DNA of 64,000 nt from Clostridia bacterium (lineage in GTDB: Bacteria; Bacillota; Clostridia; Oscillospirales; Acutalibacteraceae): NCBI GenBank assembly GCA_900770165.1, contig CAAGJJ010000106.1, forward strand, positions 114,287-178,286, given 5' to 3'. The stretch's first letter is position 1; each line of letters begins with the position of its first letter. Below the pieces are notes generated by a model that was not told the origin of the DNA, made no database searches, and saw nothing but the letters and a program-made list of their open reading frames with translations. The translations under genes were made by a program, and so were the position numbers. Positions 17,469 through 27,095 of the stretch are shown here, piece after piece.

Positions 17469-18470
17469 TCACCCACTAATTTCAATCCTAATACTATTTC
17501 GTTCAATATTTTTATTAGGCTTTATCTTCACTGAATATCCTAATTTATTAAGCTTATTTATGTTTTCACGTTTATGTCCAATCATCTTAGATATTGTCGA
17601 TGGATTAACATATATAATCACATTTTTATCATCCATATCTTTCAAAATAGATAAACAATTATTAAATAAAATTCTGCTTTCGCAAATTTCTCTAAATGCA
17701 GGATGATAACATCCTGCAACCATATTTTCACGCAGACTTTTACTGTTGTGTAGTCCGAAACGTATAACCGGTATATCAAATTTATCGAACAATAGAATTA
17801 AATTTGAACACAAGTCAACACATTCATCAAAATCCATAGGTTTATATATGTTTGATTCATACAATTTTTGAAGTTCAGTATTCTTCATAATAATTGTTGG
17901 ATAAATTCTTACTGTGTCAGGCTTTAAAATTGCTAATTTTAGTCCTGTTGAATAATCTATATCATAGTTACTTCCATATAAACCAGTCATCATTTGCAAT
18001 CCTAAAGAAAAACCATAGCTTTTAATAAGATTTGAAGCATTAATAACATCTTGTGGAGAATGTCCTCTACTATTTAGTAGCAAAACATTTTCATCCATCG
18101 ATTGTGCTCCTAGTTCTATAGAAGTAACTCCCTTTTCTTTTAAAATTGTAAGTATTTCATCATCTATAGCATCAGGTCTTGTTGATATTCTAATTCCTTT
18201 GAATATCTTTTCTTTTACATACTTATTTGCTGTATCTAAAAGTTCAATCATATATTTTCTATTAATAGCTGTAAAACTTCCCCCGAAAAAAGCTATTTCA
18301 GAAATTTTTGATTTATCTTTTAAACTATCTATAGCAATAGATATAGTTTTTTCTACATCACTAATACTAGGTTGAACATTTTGCCCTGTTATACTTCTTT
18401 GATCACAAAAACTGCATTTATGTGGGCAACCGTTATGCGGAATAAATATTGATACATTAGAACCTTTCAA
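17469..18470 (-). CDS. Elp3-like radical SAM protein
   Basis: Radical S-adenosylmethionine enzyme, 333 aa. The cluster motif CPHKCSFC (Cx3Cx2C) near residue 15 is followed by FFGGSFTAI and RISTRPDAI, the arrangement of the Elp3/MiaA-type radical SAM fold. The C-terminal acetyltransferase domain of true Elp3 is missing; a short carboxy-terminal region rich in Lys/Asn replaces it. This short paralogue recurs between rnc and smc in clostridia and its substrate is not known to me. It overlaps the rnc stop by four bases (ATGA), indicating translational coupling. Confidence 0.85.
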   Translation of the reverse strand: MKGSNVSIFIPHNGCPHKCSFCDQRSITGQNVQPSISDVEKTISIAIDSLKDKSKISEIAFFGGSFTAINRKYMIELLDTANKYVKEKIFKGIRISTRPDAIDDEILTILKEKGVTSIELGAQSMDENVLLLNSRGHSPQDVINASNLIKSYGFSLGLQMMTGLYGSNYDIDYSTGLKLAILKPDTVRIYPTIIMKNTELQKLYESNIYKPMDFDECVDLCSNLILLFDKFDIPVIRFGLHNSKSLRENMVAGCYHPAFREICESRILFNNCLSILKDMDDKNVIIYVNPSTISKMIGHKRENINKLNKLGYSVKIKPNKNIERNSIRIEISG

Positions 18471-19141
18471 TATCCCATCAGCTCCAAAGCTTCACGTGCA
18501 GCTTGTTGTTCGGCCTCTTTTTTGCTCTTTCCTCCACCTTTACCTATAATATTATTATTAAGGCAAACTTCAACTACAAAATGCTTTTTATGGTCAGGTC
18601 CACTTTCTTCAACCAATACATATTCTAGAACTTCTTCAGGATTTTGTTGAATAATTTCTTGTAAATTAGTTTTGTAATCTTTAAAAGCTTTAGGTTTTGG
18701 ATTTTCTATAGATGGAATTACAAACCTTAAAATAAATTTTTTAGCTTCTTCTATGCCGCCATCCAAATAAACAGATGCTATGACAGCTTCAAAGGCATCG
18801 GATAATATAGATGCTCTATTAGCACCTCCGGATTTTGTCTCACCTTTGCTTAATTTTAAATATTTCCCAATTTCAAGTTCCTTTGCAAATCCACATAAAG
18901 ATTTTTCACATACTAATGATGCTCTTAATTTAGTTAATTCACCCTCAGGTAAATCTGGAAGTTTTTTAAAAATATAATCCGATACCACTATACTAAGAAC
19001 TGCATCACCTAAAAATTCTAATCTTTCATTACTTTTAACTTTTCCTTTTTTCTCATTTGCAAATGATGAATGAGTTAAAGCAACACTAAGATATTTTTTA
19101 TCTTTAAAATTATATCCTATTTTTTCCTCAAGTGCATTCAT
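18467..19141 (-). CDS. rnc: Ribonuclease III
   Basis: Double-strand-specific RNase that processes rRNA precursors, 224 aa. The catalytic domain has the signature ERLEFLGDAVLS (residues 39-50, Asp46 catalytic), and a C-terminal dsRNA-binding domain includes GPDHKKHFVVEV and GKGGGKSKKEAEQQAA. It lies 39 bases after plsX. The acpP gene usually found between plsX and rnc is absent. Confidence 0.97.
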   Translation of the reverse strand: MNALEEKIGYNFKDKKYLSVALTHSSFANEKKGKVKSNERLEFLGDAVLSIVVSDYIFKKLPDLPEGELTKLRASLVCEKSLCGFAKELEIGKYLKLSKGETKSGGANRASILSDAFEAVIASVYLDGGIEEAKKFILRFVIPSIENPKPKAFKDYKTNLQEIIQQNPEEVLEYVLVEESGPDHKKHFVVEVCLNNNIIGKGGGKSKKEAEQQAAREALELMGY

Positions 19142-19180
19142 ATTTATTCCTCACATATAAAAAATTCAAATTACAACAAA

Positions 19181-20173
19181 TTAATTATTATTTTTAAGCT
19201 CAGTGGATATCTCTGAAATTACATCATTTTCAACATATGAAGCCGTTAATTTTAATGCGTTTTTAAATGTTTTTGCTTTTGCACTTCCATGAGCTTTAAA
19301 TACAGGTTTAGAAATTCCAATAATAGGAGCTCCTCCAAATTCATTATAATCTATCTGCTTTTTCAATTCTTTCATATCAGAAAGTACTAAAGAAGCTGCT
19401 AGTTTAGTTTTTAAATTTTTATTGAATAATCCTTTAATTTTATTTAATAGCGTTAATGCTACTCCTTCATACATCTTTAATATTATATTGCCCGTAAATC
19501 CATCAGATACCACAACATCAGCTGCATCTATTGGAATATCTCGTGCTTCTATATTCCCAATAAAATTTAAATTACTATTTTGTAGCAGTTTAAAAGTATT
19601 TTGCTGCAATTCTGAACCTTTATGTTCTTCAGTCCCAACATTTGCTAGCCCTATTCTTGGCTTATTTATTCCCATAACCTTGTCCATATAAATAGAGCCC
19701 ATAACACCAAATTGATACAACATTTCAGGTCTACATTCTACGTTAGCACCACTATCTATTAACATAAAGAATCCATCATCTTTAGGCAAAATAGGGGCAA
19801 ATGCACACCTTTTTATGCCTTTAATCCTCTTAACTAACAAAGTCGCTCCTACCACTAAGGCTCCACTATTTCCTGCGGATATAAAAGCATCGCCTTCACC
19901 TTTTGATAAAAGCTTTAATCCAATTGCCATAGAAGATTCCTTTTTAGTTTTAATTACAGTATCTGCACTATCTTCCATTGTTATAATCTCATCAGCATTG
20001 ACAATCTCCATATTTTTTAAAGAGATTTTATTCTTATTAGCTACATCTTCAATTTTTCCTTTAGGACCAACTAGCACAATATTAAATCCATACTCGTCTA
20101 CTGCAAGAGCACATCCTTTTATAATTTCTAAAGGTGCATTATCGCCACCAAATGCATCAACAATTATCTTCAT
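19181..20173 (-). CDS. plsX: Phosphate acyltransferase PlsX
   Basis: Makes acyl-phosphate from acyl-ACP for phosphatidic acid synthesis, 330 aa. The typical opening (IIVDAFGGDNAP), AFISAGNSGALVVGATLL, and SDGFTGNIILKM are all present. It sits between trmFO and rnc; the fapR and rpmF genes often found upstream are absent, so local lipid regulation is not visible. Starts 12 bases after trmFO ends. Confidence 0.96.
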   Translation of the reverse strand: MKIIVDAFGGDNAPLEIIKGCALAVDEYGFNIVLVGPKGKIEDVANKNKISLKNMEIVNADEIITMEDSADTVIKTKKESSMAIGLKLLSKGEGDAFISAGNSGALVVGATLLVKRIKGIKRCAFAPILPKDDGFFMLIDSGANVECRPEMLYQFGVMGSIYMDKVMGINKPRIGLANVGTEEHKGSELQQNTFKLLQNSNLNFIGNIEARDIPIDAADVVVSDGFTGNIILKMYEGVALTLLNKIKGLFNKNLKTKLAASLVLSDMKELKKQIDYNEFGGAPIIGISKPVFKAHGSAKAKTFKNALKLTASYVENDVISEISTELKNNN

Positions 20174-20185
20174 TTAAATCATTTC

Positions 20186-21502
20186 CTACTCTATATTTAA
20201 ATCTTTAATAATATTACTAACCAATTCAATTGATCTCTTTGCAAATGCTGAATATCTTTCCTTTTTGTCCCTTATATGAGGTTCAATTGGAGGTAATATG
20301 CCAAAATTTGCACCCATAGGTTGAAAATCCTTAACCCATTTATCAGATATGTAGTTGCACAATGAACCTATCATAGTTTCTTTTGGTAAGGTTAAACTTT
20401 CTTTACCTCTTAATTTCTTCACAACATTTATACCAGCCATAATTCCAGACGCAGCAGATTCCATATAACCTTCTACTCCTGTTATTTGACCTGCAAAAAA
20501 TATATTTGGATATTCACTCAAACTAAAATCACTATTTAATACCCTAGGTGAATCTATAAATGTATTCCTATGCATTACGCCATATCTTATAAAATCAGCA
20601 TTTTTAAGTGCAGGAATCATTCCGAAAACCCTTTTCTGTTCAAAAAATTTCAAATTAGTTTGAAACCCTACCATATTATACAAGGAGCCTTTAATATTTT
20701 CTTTTCTTAATTGTACAACCGCCCAAGGCCTATGGCCAGTTTTAGGATCTCTTAATCCAACTGGCTTTAGTGGGCCAAATCTAAGTGTATCTAATCCTCT
20801 TTTTGCCATTATTTCAACCGGCATACATCCTTCGTAAACTTTTACATTACTATCTTCAAAATGATGTAATGGAGCCCTTTGAGCAGAAATTAAAGCTTCA
20901 TAAAAGTTTTCATACTCTACTTTATTCATAGGACAATTAATATAAGATTGGTCTTCTCCTTTATCATACCTAGATGCAAAGAATGCATTTTCCATATCAA
21001 TACTTTCGAACGTCACTATTGGAGCTGCCGCATCATAAAAGCTAAGCGATTTTTTGCATAATATTTTTATTTTTTCTGCAAGTTTATCTGCTGTTAAAGG
21101 ACCTGTCGCAATTATATTCAAATCATCTTTTGGTATATCTTCTACTTCCAATTCAATTACATTAATATTTTTATTATCACGAATCTTTTTAGTAACCAAC
21201 TCAGAAAATTTTTCTCTATCTACTGCTAAAGCTCCTCCAGCTGGAACTTCACATTTTAAAGCACATTCAATTAACAAAGAATTTAATAATCTCATTTCTT
21301 CTTTTAAAAGACCAGCTGCACTTTCTATTCTTTTTGCTTTCAAAGAATTTGAACATACTAACTCTGCAAAGTTTTTGTTTTTATGTGCTGGAGAAAACTT
21401 ACTGGGTTTCATATCGTATAAATTAACTTTATACCCATTATTTGCAATCTTATATGCAGCCTCACATCCCGCTAAACCTGCACCTATTACATTTATTTGC
21501 AT
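20186..21502 (-). CDS. trmFO: Folate-dependent tRNA (uracil-54-C5)-methyltransferase TrmFO
   Basis: FAD enzyme that uses methylenetetrahydrofolate to form ribothymidine-54 in tRNA, 438 aa. The N-terminal dinucleotide-binding motif is GAGLAGCEAA, with family segments LVCSNSLKA, RPWAVVQLR and AGQITGVEGY. The ATG overlaps the topA stop by one base, so expression is coupled to topA. dprA-topA-trmFO order is typical of Firmicutes (and often precedes xerC/codY, which are not here). Confidence 0.97.
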   Translation of the reverse strand: MQINVIGAGLAGCEAAYKIANNGYKVNLYDMKPSKFSPAHKNKNFAELVCSNSLKAKRIESAAGLLKEEMRLLNSLLIECALKCEVPAGGALAVDREKFSELVTKKIRDNKNINVIELEVEDIPKDDLNIIATGPLTADKLAEKIKILCKKSLSFYDAAAPIVTFESIDMENAFFASRYDKGEDQSYINCPMNKVEYENFYEALISAQRAPLHHFEDSNVKVYEGCMPVEIMAKRGLDTLRFGPLKPVGLRDPKTGHRPWAVVQLRKENIKGSLYNMVGFQTNLKFFEQKRVFGMIPALKNADFIRYGVMHRNTFIDSPRVLNSDFSLSEYPNIFFAGQITGVEGYMESAASGIMAGINVVKKLRGKESLTLPKETMIGSLCNYISDKWVKDFQPMGANFGILPPIEPHIRDKKERYSAFAKRSIELVSNIIKDLNIE

Positions 21503-23583
21503 TATTTATTCTCTACCTTTTCATATCCGCAATTCTCTGTTATACAATACAACTTTTTTTGCTTTCCTTTTTTTATAAATAAGTGTTTTCCACAGTTAGG
21601 ACATTTTTCTTTGCTTGGTTCATCCCAAGATAAAAAGTCGCATTTCGGATAATTATCGCAACCATAAAATAATCTGCCCTTTTTACTTTTTCTAGTAATT
21701 ATTTTACCACCGCATTTAGGGCATTCAGCTCCCGTTTCATTTACAATCTTCTTAATATTTTTACATTCAGGGTAACCTGGACAAGCAATAAACTTTCCAT
21801 ATTTACCAACTTTTATAACCATTTTTCTTCCGCATTTCTCACAAACTATATCTGTTTCATCTTCTTTTAGCTGTATTTTTACACCTTCCATATCCTTTTG
21901 TGCTTTTTCTAATGTTTCGGAAAAATCACCATAAAAGTTTTCTAAAATTTTTACCCATTGTGTTTTACCACTCTCAACCGTATCTAAATCAGTTTCCATG
22001 CCCGCTGTAAATTTTACATTTACAATATTCGGAAAACGCTCTTTCATAAGGTTAGTTATTACTTCACCAAGCTCGGTTGGTTTTAAAGTTTTACCCTCTT
22101 TTACGATATATTCTCTACTTAAAATTGTAGATATTGTAGTCGCATAAGTAGACGGCCTTCCAATTCCATCCTCTTCAAGAGCCTTAATTAAAGATGCCTC
22201 TGTAAATCTTGAAGGCGGTTGAGTAAAATGTTGGTTATTAGTTAATTCTTTTAATTTAAGAATCATACCTTTTTCCAATTTTGGTAGCGTTGATGCTTCA
22301 GCAGTTTCTTCATCTCTACTTTCCTCATATAAAACTGTAAAGCCATCAAAACTAACTGTATATCCAGAAGCCTTAAATATATATGAATTGGCTTCTATAT
22401 CAGCCTTTCTTGTAGCAAGTACACAGTCTGACATTTGACATGCAGTGAATCTAGACCAAATCAATTTATATAATTTGTACTGCTCCGAAGTAAGTGATTC
22501 TTTAACCTTGTCTGGGTGTAATCCTGGCATTGTTGGTCTAATTGCTTCATGACCATCCTGTGCATTGGACTTAGATTTAAATCTTTTTGGTTCTTTAGGC
22601 AGATATCTTTCTCCCCAACGTTCTTTAATATACGATCTAACATCCTTTAAAGCATCGTCTGATATCCTTATAGAGTCCGTTCTCATGTAAGTAATTAAAC
22701 CTATTGCGCCATAACCTTTTACATCGATTCCTTCATATAATTCTTGAGCAATTTTCATTGTTCTCTTTGCTGTAAAACCTAGTTTTCTCGATGCTTCTTG
22801 CTGCATAGTAGACGTAATAAAAGGTGGAGCAGGACGTTTCTTTCTAGTACCTTCTTCATATTTTACAACTTTATACTCTGCATCTTTGAGATCTGTTAAA
22901 ATTGAGTTTACTTGTTCAAACGTTTCAATTTTGATTTTACCTTTAGAGTTACCATAAAACATAGCTGTAAAAGGTAGTTTTTCCTTTTGCTTTAAAAGCT
23001 TAGCTTCAATTGTCCAATATTCTTCTGGGACAAATTTTCTTATTTCTTCTTCTCTATCGACAATAATTCTGACTGCTACAGATTGGACTCGTCCAGCAGA
23101 TAAGCCTCTTCTTATCTTTTGAGATACAAATGGACTCAATTTATATCCAACTAGTCTATCTAAAATTCGTCTTGCTTGCTGAGCATTTACAAGATCCATA
23201 TCAATTTTTCTAGGATGGTTCATCCCATAAGTAACTCCAGATTTTGTTATTTCATTAAATGTAACTCTATTTTCTTCATCAGGATCCAAACCCAATAAAT
23301 AAGATAAATGCCAAGAAATGGCTTCTCCTTCTCTATCAGGGTCCGTTGCTAGATATACATAATCACTTTTTTGTGCAAGTTTTTTAAGTTCATTAACAAA
23401 CTTTGTTTTACCTCTAATTACCATATAATGAGGTTCAAAGTTATTTTCTATATCTACACTCAATTTGCTCTTTAGAAGATCCCGTATATGTCCCATAGAT
23501 GCTACAACTTCATAATTTTTGCCTAAATATTTTTTTATAGTTTTTGCCTTCGCCGGTGACTCTACTATTACTAACTTTGACAT
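21502..23583 (-). CDS. topA: DNA topoisomerase I
   Basis: Type IA topoisomerase relaxing negative supercoils, 693 aa as called. N-terminal TOPRIM domain (LVIVESPAKAKTIKKYLG, and YLATDPDREGEAI), active-site tyrosine in GLITYMRTDS near residue 300, and three C-terminal zinc ribbons (CEKCGRK, CPKCGGK and CPNCGKH with their paired cysteines). The frame is open from GTG 23595, but ATG 23583 follows AGGTGGTGGA at a better distance and is preferred. Follows dprA by 43 bases. Confidence 0.97.
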   Translation of the reverse strand: MSKLVIVESPAKAKTIKKYLGKNYEVVASMGHIRDLLKSKLSVDIENNFEPHYMVIRGKTKFVNELKKLAQKSDYVYLATDPDREGEAISWHLSYLLGLDPDEENRVTFNEITKSGVTYGMNHPRKIDMDLVNAQQARRILDRLVGYKLSPFVSQKIRRGLSAGRVQSVAVRIIVDREEEIRKFVPEEYWTIEAKLLKQKEKLPFTAMFYGNSKGKIKIETFEQVNSILTDLKDAEYKVVKYEEGTRKKRPAPPFITSTMQQEASRKLGFTAKRTMKIAQELYEGIDVKGYGAIGLITYMRTDSIRISDDALKDVRSYIKERWGERYLPKEPKRFKSKSNAQDGHEAIRPTMPGLHPDKVKESLTSEQYKLYKLIWSRFTACQMSDCVLATRKADIEANSYIFKASGYTVSFDGFTVLYEESRDEETAEASTLPKLEKGMILKLKELTNNQHFTQPPSRFTEASLIKALEEDGIGRPSTYATTISTILSREYIVKEGKTLKPTELGEVITNLMKERFPNIVNVKFTAGMETDLDTVESGKTQWVKILENFYGDFSETLEKAQKDMEGVKIQLKEDETDIVCEKCGRKMVIKVGKYGKFIACPGYPECKNIKKIVNETGAECPKCGGKIITRKSKKGRLFYGCDNYPKCDFLSWDEPSKEKCPNCGKHLFIKKGKQKKLYCITENCGYEKVENK

Positions 23584-23626
23584 CACTTCCACCACCTATA
23601 ATTATAAAATGTTTTATACTATCATA

Positions 23627-24838
23627 TCAATTTGTTTTTTTACTATACATTCTACCTGAATATGAATTTATAAGATCGTTTATTTCCAATTCTGTTATAG
23701 CTTGCAATACTATGTTCATTTGTAATTTAGTTTGAATCATAATATCATCAATATGCTTTTTATCATAATCCAATATATTATAGACCTTCTTAGCGTTATC
23801 TGAAAGGCCTTTAACAGTTTTTGTTTCATTATAACTATATTTTGAAGTAATGTCTACAGAAAATTTGTCTTCATTACTAAAATCACTTTCAGTATCAATA
23901 TCTAGTTCTTTTATATTAAATTTATCTGCATACACACCAATATATTCTTCTATAATATCCATTGGACATGTAACAGGTTTAGCTCCAATTTTTATAAGAT
24001 TGTTAGTGCCTTCATACAATTTATTTTTTATATTCCCTGGTATTGAAAAAACATCTCTATTTTGTTCCATTGCGAGATTAGCTGTAATAAGAGCTCCACT
24101 ACGTTTCCCAGCCTGAATAACTAAAGTACCTAACGATAACCCTGAAATAATTCTATTTCTAATAGGAAAATTTCTGGATATAGGCGGAGTTTCTGGAGGA
24201 TATTCAGATATTAGTACTCCATTTCTTGAGATGTCATATCTCAGTGACGAATTTTCTCGGGGATAGTTAACATCTACTCCATTACCCAAAACACAAACAG
24301 TTTTTCTTCCAGAATTTAATGCACCCTTATGTGCTGATTCATCTATTCCAATTGCACCACCGCTTATTATAAGTGCACCAGCTTTACTCAATTCATATGC
24401 AAATTCAAAAGAAGTATTAATACTTTCACTATTTGCCGTTCTGGTACCAACAATTGATATTGCAAGGCAATTCTCTATATCTGGCAAGTTACCTTTAAAG
24501 TACAAGACACAAGGAGGATTGCTTATATTCCTTAAGCGTTCAGGATATTCAATATCATTAAATGTAATTATAGACTGTCCAAACTTTATACACTTATCCA
24601 CTATAGTTTTAATATTATCTATTGAGTAACTCCTAGCTTTTGTTAATCCTTTTTCTGTTAGTAATCCACTAGATTTCCAGCCACTGAATCCGAGTTCATA
24701 AAATGATCTTGCATCTTTATATTTTGATAATAAATTTTTTATCTTACTATTCCCATACCCTAAAACTTGCTGTAGCCATACCCAATAAATAATATTATTA
24801 TCCATAATATCACTCTTTTCACATTTTATGTCTGACAC
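23627..24838 (-). CDS. dprA: DNA-processing protein DprA
   Basis: Loads RecA on incoming single-stranded DNA during natural transformation, 403 aa. An N-terminal SAM-like helical domain is followed by the extended Rossmann core with SIVGTRTANSES, SGGAIGIDESAHKGAL, and YPRENSSLRYDIS, and a C-terminal winged-helix-like region (residues about 330-395). Other competence genes are not in the window, and DprA is widespread in bacteria not known to be transformable. First of the dprA-topA-trmFO run. Confidence 0.95.
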   Translation of the reverse strand: MSDIKCEKSDIMDNNIIYWVWLQQVLGYGNSKIKNLLSKYKDARSFYELGFSGWKSSGLLTEKGLTKARSYSIDNIKTIVDKCIKFGQSIITFNDIEYPERLRNISNPPCVLYFKGNLPDIENCLAISIVGTRTANSESINTSFEFAYELSKAGALIISGGAIGIDESAHKGALNSGRKTVCVLGNGVDVNYPRENSSLRYDISRNGVLISEYPPETPPISRNFPIRNRIISGLSLGTLVIQAGKRSGALITANLAMEQNRDVFSIPGNIKNKLYEGTNNLIKIGAKPVTCPMDIIEEYIGVYADKFNIKELDIDTESDFSNEDKFSVDITSKYSYNETKTVKGLSDNAKKVYNILDYDKKHIDDIMIQTKLQMNIVLQAITELEINDLINSYSGRMYSKKTN

Positions 24839-24854
24839 AAAATACTTTAAAAAT

Positions 24855-25643
24855 TTATCTAACCATTTCCCACATTATAATGTTAGCCGCAGCCGCAGCA
24901 TTAAGCGATTCAGCACGTCCATTCATAGGTATAGTAATTCTTTTAACACATTTACATATCGTTTTTTTACTTAGCCCATTTCCTTCATTGCCAATGAATA
25001 CCGCACATTTATTATTAAAATTTATTTCATTTATCTTGAATGCATCATCAGCTGGAACAGATGCATATGTGACAAAACCATTTTTATTAAGAACATCTAT
25101 AAAGTAAGAATAATCATTTACATTAAAACATTTAACCCTAAATACAGCTCCCATGCTTCCTCTTAACACTTTAGGATTATATAAATCACAACAACCATCT
25201 GAAATTGCAATTCTGTCTATTCCTAATGCTTCTGCGGTTCTAATTATTGTACCAAGATTTGATGGATCTTGAATGTTTTCAAGGCCTATAATTTTGTTAC
25301 AAGCTAAAATAGTATTTAAATTCATATTTTGAACAGGTATTTTGCATATACATATAATGCCCTGTGGCGAATCGGTGCTTGAAATATGCTTTAAAACATC
25401 ATAACTTATTAATTCACATTCTGTATGACACAGAATATCACTTAAATATTTATTATACTTTTTAGCAGCCTCTAAAGTATAAAACAAATTAACTATTTCA
25501 ATGCCACTTTTATAAGCATCCGCACATAGTCTAGCACCTTCTATTATAAAGGCTTTTTCTTTGTGCCTAAACTTAGATGATGACAAAAGTTTTTTTATGT
25601 ACTTAACACGAGAATTGTTGTAACTTATAATTTTATTGTCCAT
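24855..25643 (-). CDS. TrmH/SpoU-family RNA 2'-O-methyltransferase
   Basis: SPOUT-class methyltransferase acting on tRNA or rRNA ribose, 262 aa as called. An N-terminal substrate-binding domain (SRVKYIKKLLSSSKFRHKEKAFIIEG is the region, with key FIIEG) is followed by the SPOUT core: LENIQDPSNLGTIIRTAEALG, FIGNEGNGL and the knot motif IPMNGRAESLNAAAAANI. The open frame extends 19 codons further, but ATG 25643 has GTGGAG upstream and starts where the family does. It lies downstream of rplT beyond a terminator, as in many Firmicutes. Confidence 0.93.
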   Translation of the reverse strand: MDNKIISYNNSRVKYIKKLLSSSKFRHKEKAFIIEGARLCADAYKSGIEIVNLFYTLEAAKKYNKYLSDILCHTECELISYDVLKHISSTDSPQGIICICKIPVQNMNLNTILACNKIIGLENIQDPSNLGTIIRTAEALGIDRIAISDGCCDLYNPKVLRGSMGAVFRVKCFNVNDYSYFIDVLNKNGFVTYASVPADDAFKINEINFNNKCAVFIGNEGNGLSKKTICKCVKRITIPMNGRAESLNAAAAANIIMWEMVR

Positions 25644-25741
25644 AAAATTGCTCCACATTTTAGTGCAAAATTGCAATAAAAAACCTAATTTAAAATACAT
25701 GATTCTCTATTGCAACTTTGTACTTTGTTAACTATAAAATA

Positions 25742-25769
25742 TGCACCCGGAAAGTGAAAACCGGGTGCA
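25742..25769 (-). terminator. Terminator of infC-rpmI-rplT
   Basis: Stem TGCACCCGG/CCGGGTGCA (25761-25769 with 25742-25750), ten-base loop, followed on the minus strand by TATTTTATAG. It begins eight bases after the rplT stop. Confidence 0.85.
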
Positions 25770-25776
25770 AAAATTA

Positions 25777-26130
25777 TTATTTTGCAGCTTTAACTTGCTC
25801 AACAAGAGATTTAAAAGCTTCTGAATCTGAGACAGCAATTTCTGCAAGCATTTTTCTATTTAGATTAATGTTTGCTTTCTTTAAACCATTTATAAAAGTT
25901 GAATAATTAACACCATTCATTCTACAAGCTGCGGATATACGTGTAATCCATAATCTACGAAAATCACGTTTTCTGTGCTTGCGTCCAATATAAGCATAAT
26001 TTCCAGATTTCATTATAGCTTGCTTAGCCATTTTAAAATGTTTACTTTTTGCGCCCCAATATCCTTTAGCAAGCTTTAAAGTCTTTTTTCTTCTTTTACG
26101 AGTTGCCATTGCACCTTTTATACGTGCCAT
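25777..26130 (-). CDS. rplT: 50S ribosomal protein L20
   Basis: Assembly-initiating protein of the large subunit, 117 aa, standard length. The basic N-terminus (ARIKGAMATRKRRKK), KHFKMAKQAIMKSGNYAYIGRK and the globular C-terminal half with WITRISAACRMNG are all typical. Last gene of infC-rpmI-rplT. In Firmicutes L20 represses this operon through the leader, for which a candidate lies upstream of infC here. Confidence 0.98.
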   Translation of the reverse strand: MARIKGAMATRKRRKKTLKLAKGYWGAKSKHFKMAKQAIMKSGNYAYIGRKHRKRDFRRLWITRISAACRMNGVNYSTFINGLKKANINLNRKMLAEIAVSDSEAFKSLVEQVKAAK

Positions 26131-26187
26131 ATTAGTATACCTCCAATTAATGGTTAGTTTTATAATTTAGTATAAATAAAATTCCTC

Positions 26188-26385
26188 TTATTTATATGGA
26201 ATTAGTCTTTTTACCTGTGCCACATTTGTTTTATCGGCAACAGTTGTTTGACGTAAACCTCTTTTACGCTTTGTTGTCTTTTTATTAAGTATGTGCGACT
26301 TATTCGCATGTGCACGAATTACCTTTCCATTTTTAGAAAGTTTAAAACGTTTTTTTGCACCACTGTGGGTTTTAATTTTAGGCAT
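26188..26385 (-). CDS. rpmI: 50S ribosomal protein L35
   Basis: Small basic ribosomal protein, 65 aa. The complete family pattern is present: PKIKTHSGAKKRFKLSKNGK at the N-terminus and KTTKRKRGLRQTTV further on. It is the middle gene of the operon, 24 bases after infC and 57 before rplT. GGAGG precedes its ATG at 26385. Confidence 0.97.
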   Translation of the reverse strand: MPKIKTHSGAKKRFKLSKNGKVIRAHANKSHILNKKTTKRKRGLRQTTVADKTNVAQVKRLIPYK

Positions 26386-26409
26386 TGTATAATCCTCCTC
26401 AAATAGATA

Positions 26410-26928
26410 TTACTTATTTGGCTTAGGTGCAAGGAACATTAACATATTGCGTCCTTCCAGCTTCGCAGCCTTTTCAACATTAGCGACTTCGGAAATTGCA
26501 TCAGCAAATTTATTCATTGTGTCATAACCAAGTTCTGGATGTCCCATTTCGCGTCCTCTAAAGCGTATTGATACTTTTACCTTATCTCCGTTTTTAATAA
26601 ACTTCTTAGCATGATTTAACTTTGTATTAAAATCATGAACATCAATGTTCAAAGAAAGTCGTATTTCTTTAATGTCAACAACACGTTGATTCTTTTTAGC
26701 TTCCTTTTCTCTTTTTGCTTGCTCAAAACGATACTTACCATAATCCATAATTTTACATACAGGTGGTGAAGCCTGCGGAGCTATTTTTACTAAATCAAGA
26801 TTTTTCGACTCTGCTAATTCTAAAGCTTGAGTTGAAGACATGAAACCGAGCTGTGACCCATCAGAATCAATGATACGTAACTCTTTATCTCTAATTTCCT
26901 CATTAATCTGTAGTTCTTTGTTGCTGAT
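26410..26928 (-). CDS. infC: Translation initiation factor IF-3 with probable ATC start
   Basis: Initiation factor that keeps 30S subunits free and discriminates start codons, 172 aa as called. N-domain SNKELQINEEIRDKELR and DGSQLG, linker with AKREKEAKKNQ, and C-domain EIRLSLNIDVHDFNTK and GREMGHPELG. No ATG is in position. The frame opens at TTG 26943, but that codon has no Shine-Dalgarno and adds residues foreign to the family. GGGGGTG (26935-26941) stands six bases before ATC 26926-26928, the family-typical N-terminus; rare starts on infC are known in other bacteria and let IF-3 control its own synthesis. Confidence 0.95.
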   Translation of the reverse strand: MSNKELQINEEIRDKELRIIDSDGSQLGFMSSTQALELAESKNLDLVKIAPQASPPVCKIMDYGKYRFEQAKREKEAKKNQRVVDIKEIRLSLNIDVHDFNTKLNHAKKFIKNGDKVKVSIRFRGREMGHPELGYDTMNKFADAISEVANVEKAAKLEGRNMLMFLAPKPNK

Positions 26929-26959
26929 ACTAAGCACCCCCAAAATAAAAATAAATACA

Positions 26960-27089
26960 AAAACACGAACAGAAATTCCGTCCGTGTCTCAATACAATAG
27001 CTTTTAAACAATTGCTGCAAGCGATATAAGTATTGACCCATGCTAGACGAAACCTCATAGGTGAGAACTGTTAAGTTCTTCTTTGTTAC
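26960..27089 (-). ncRNA. L20-type leader of infC-rpmI-rplT
   Basis: About 130 transcribed bases lie between the promoter and infC. They include an early stem GAACTT/AAGTTC-like hairpin, the CACCTATGAGGT segment, and finally an 11-bp stem (ACACGGACGGA with TCTGTTCGTGT, 26963-26987 region) followed by a T-rich tract, i.e. a premature terminator. Position, size and a terminating hairpin before infC match the Rfam L20 leader of Firmicutes, where L20 binding promotes termination. Recognition is by architecture and memory of the family; a covariance search was not possible. Confidence 0.75.
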
Positions 27090-27095
27090 TGTGAT

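Noticed and set aside
26820..27041. 73-codon minus-strand frame across the infC leader
   Set aside because: Runs through the L20-type leader and terminator hairpin and overlaps infC out of frame.
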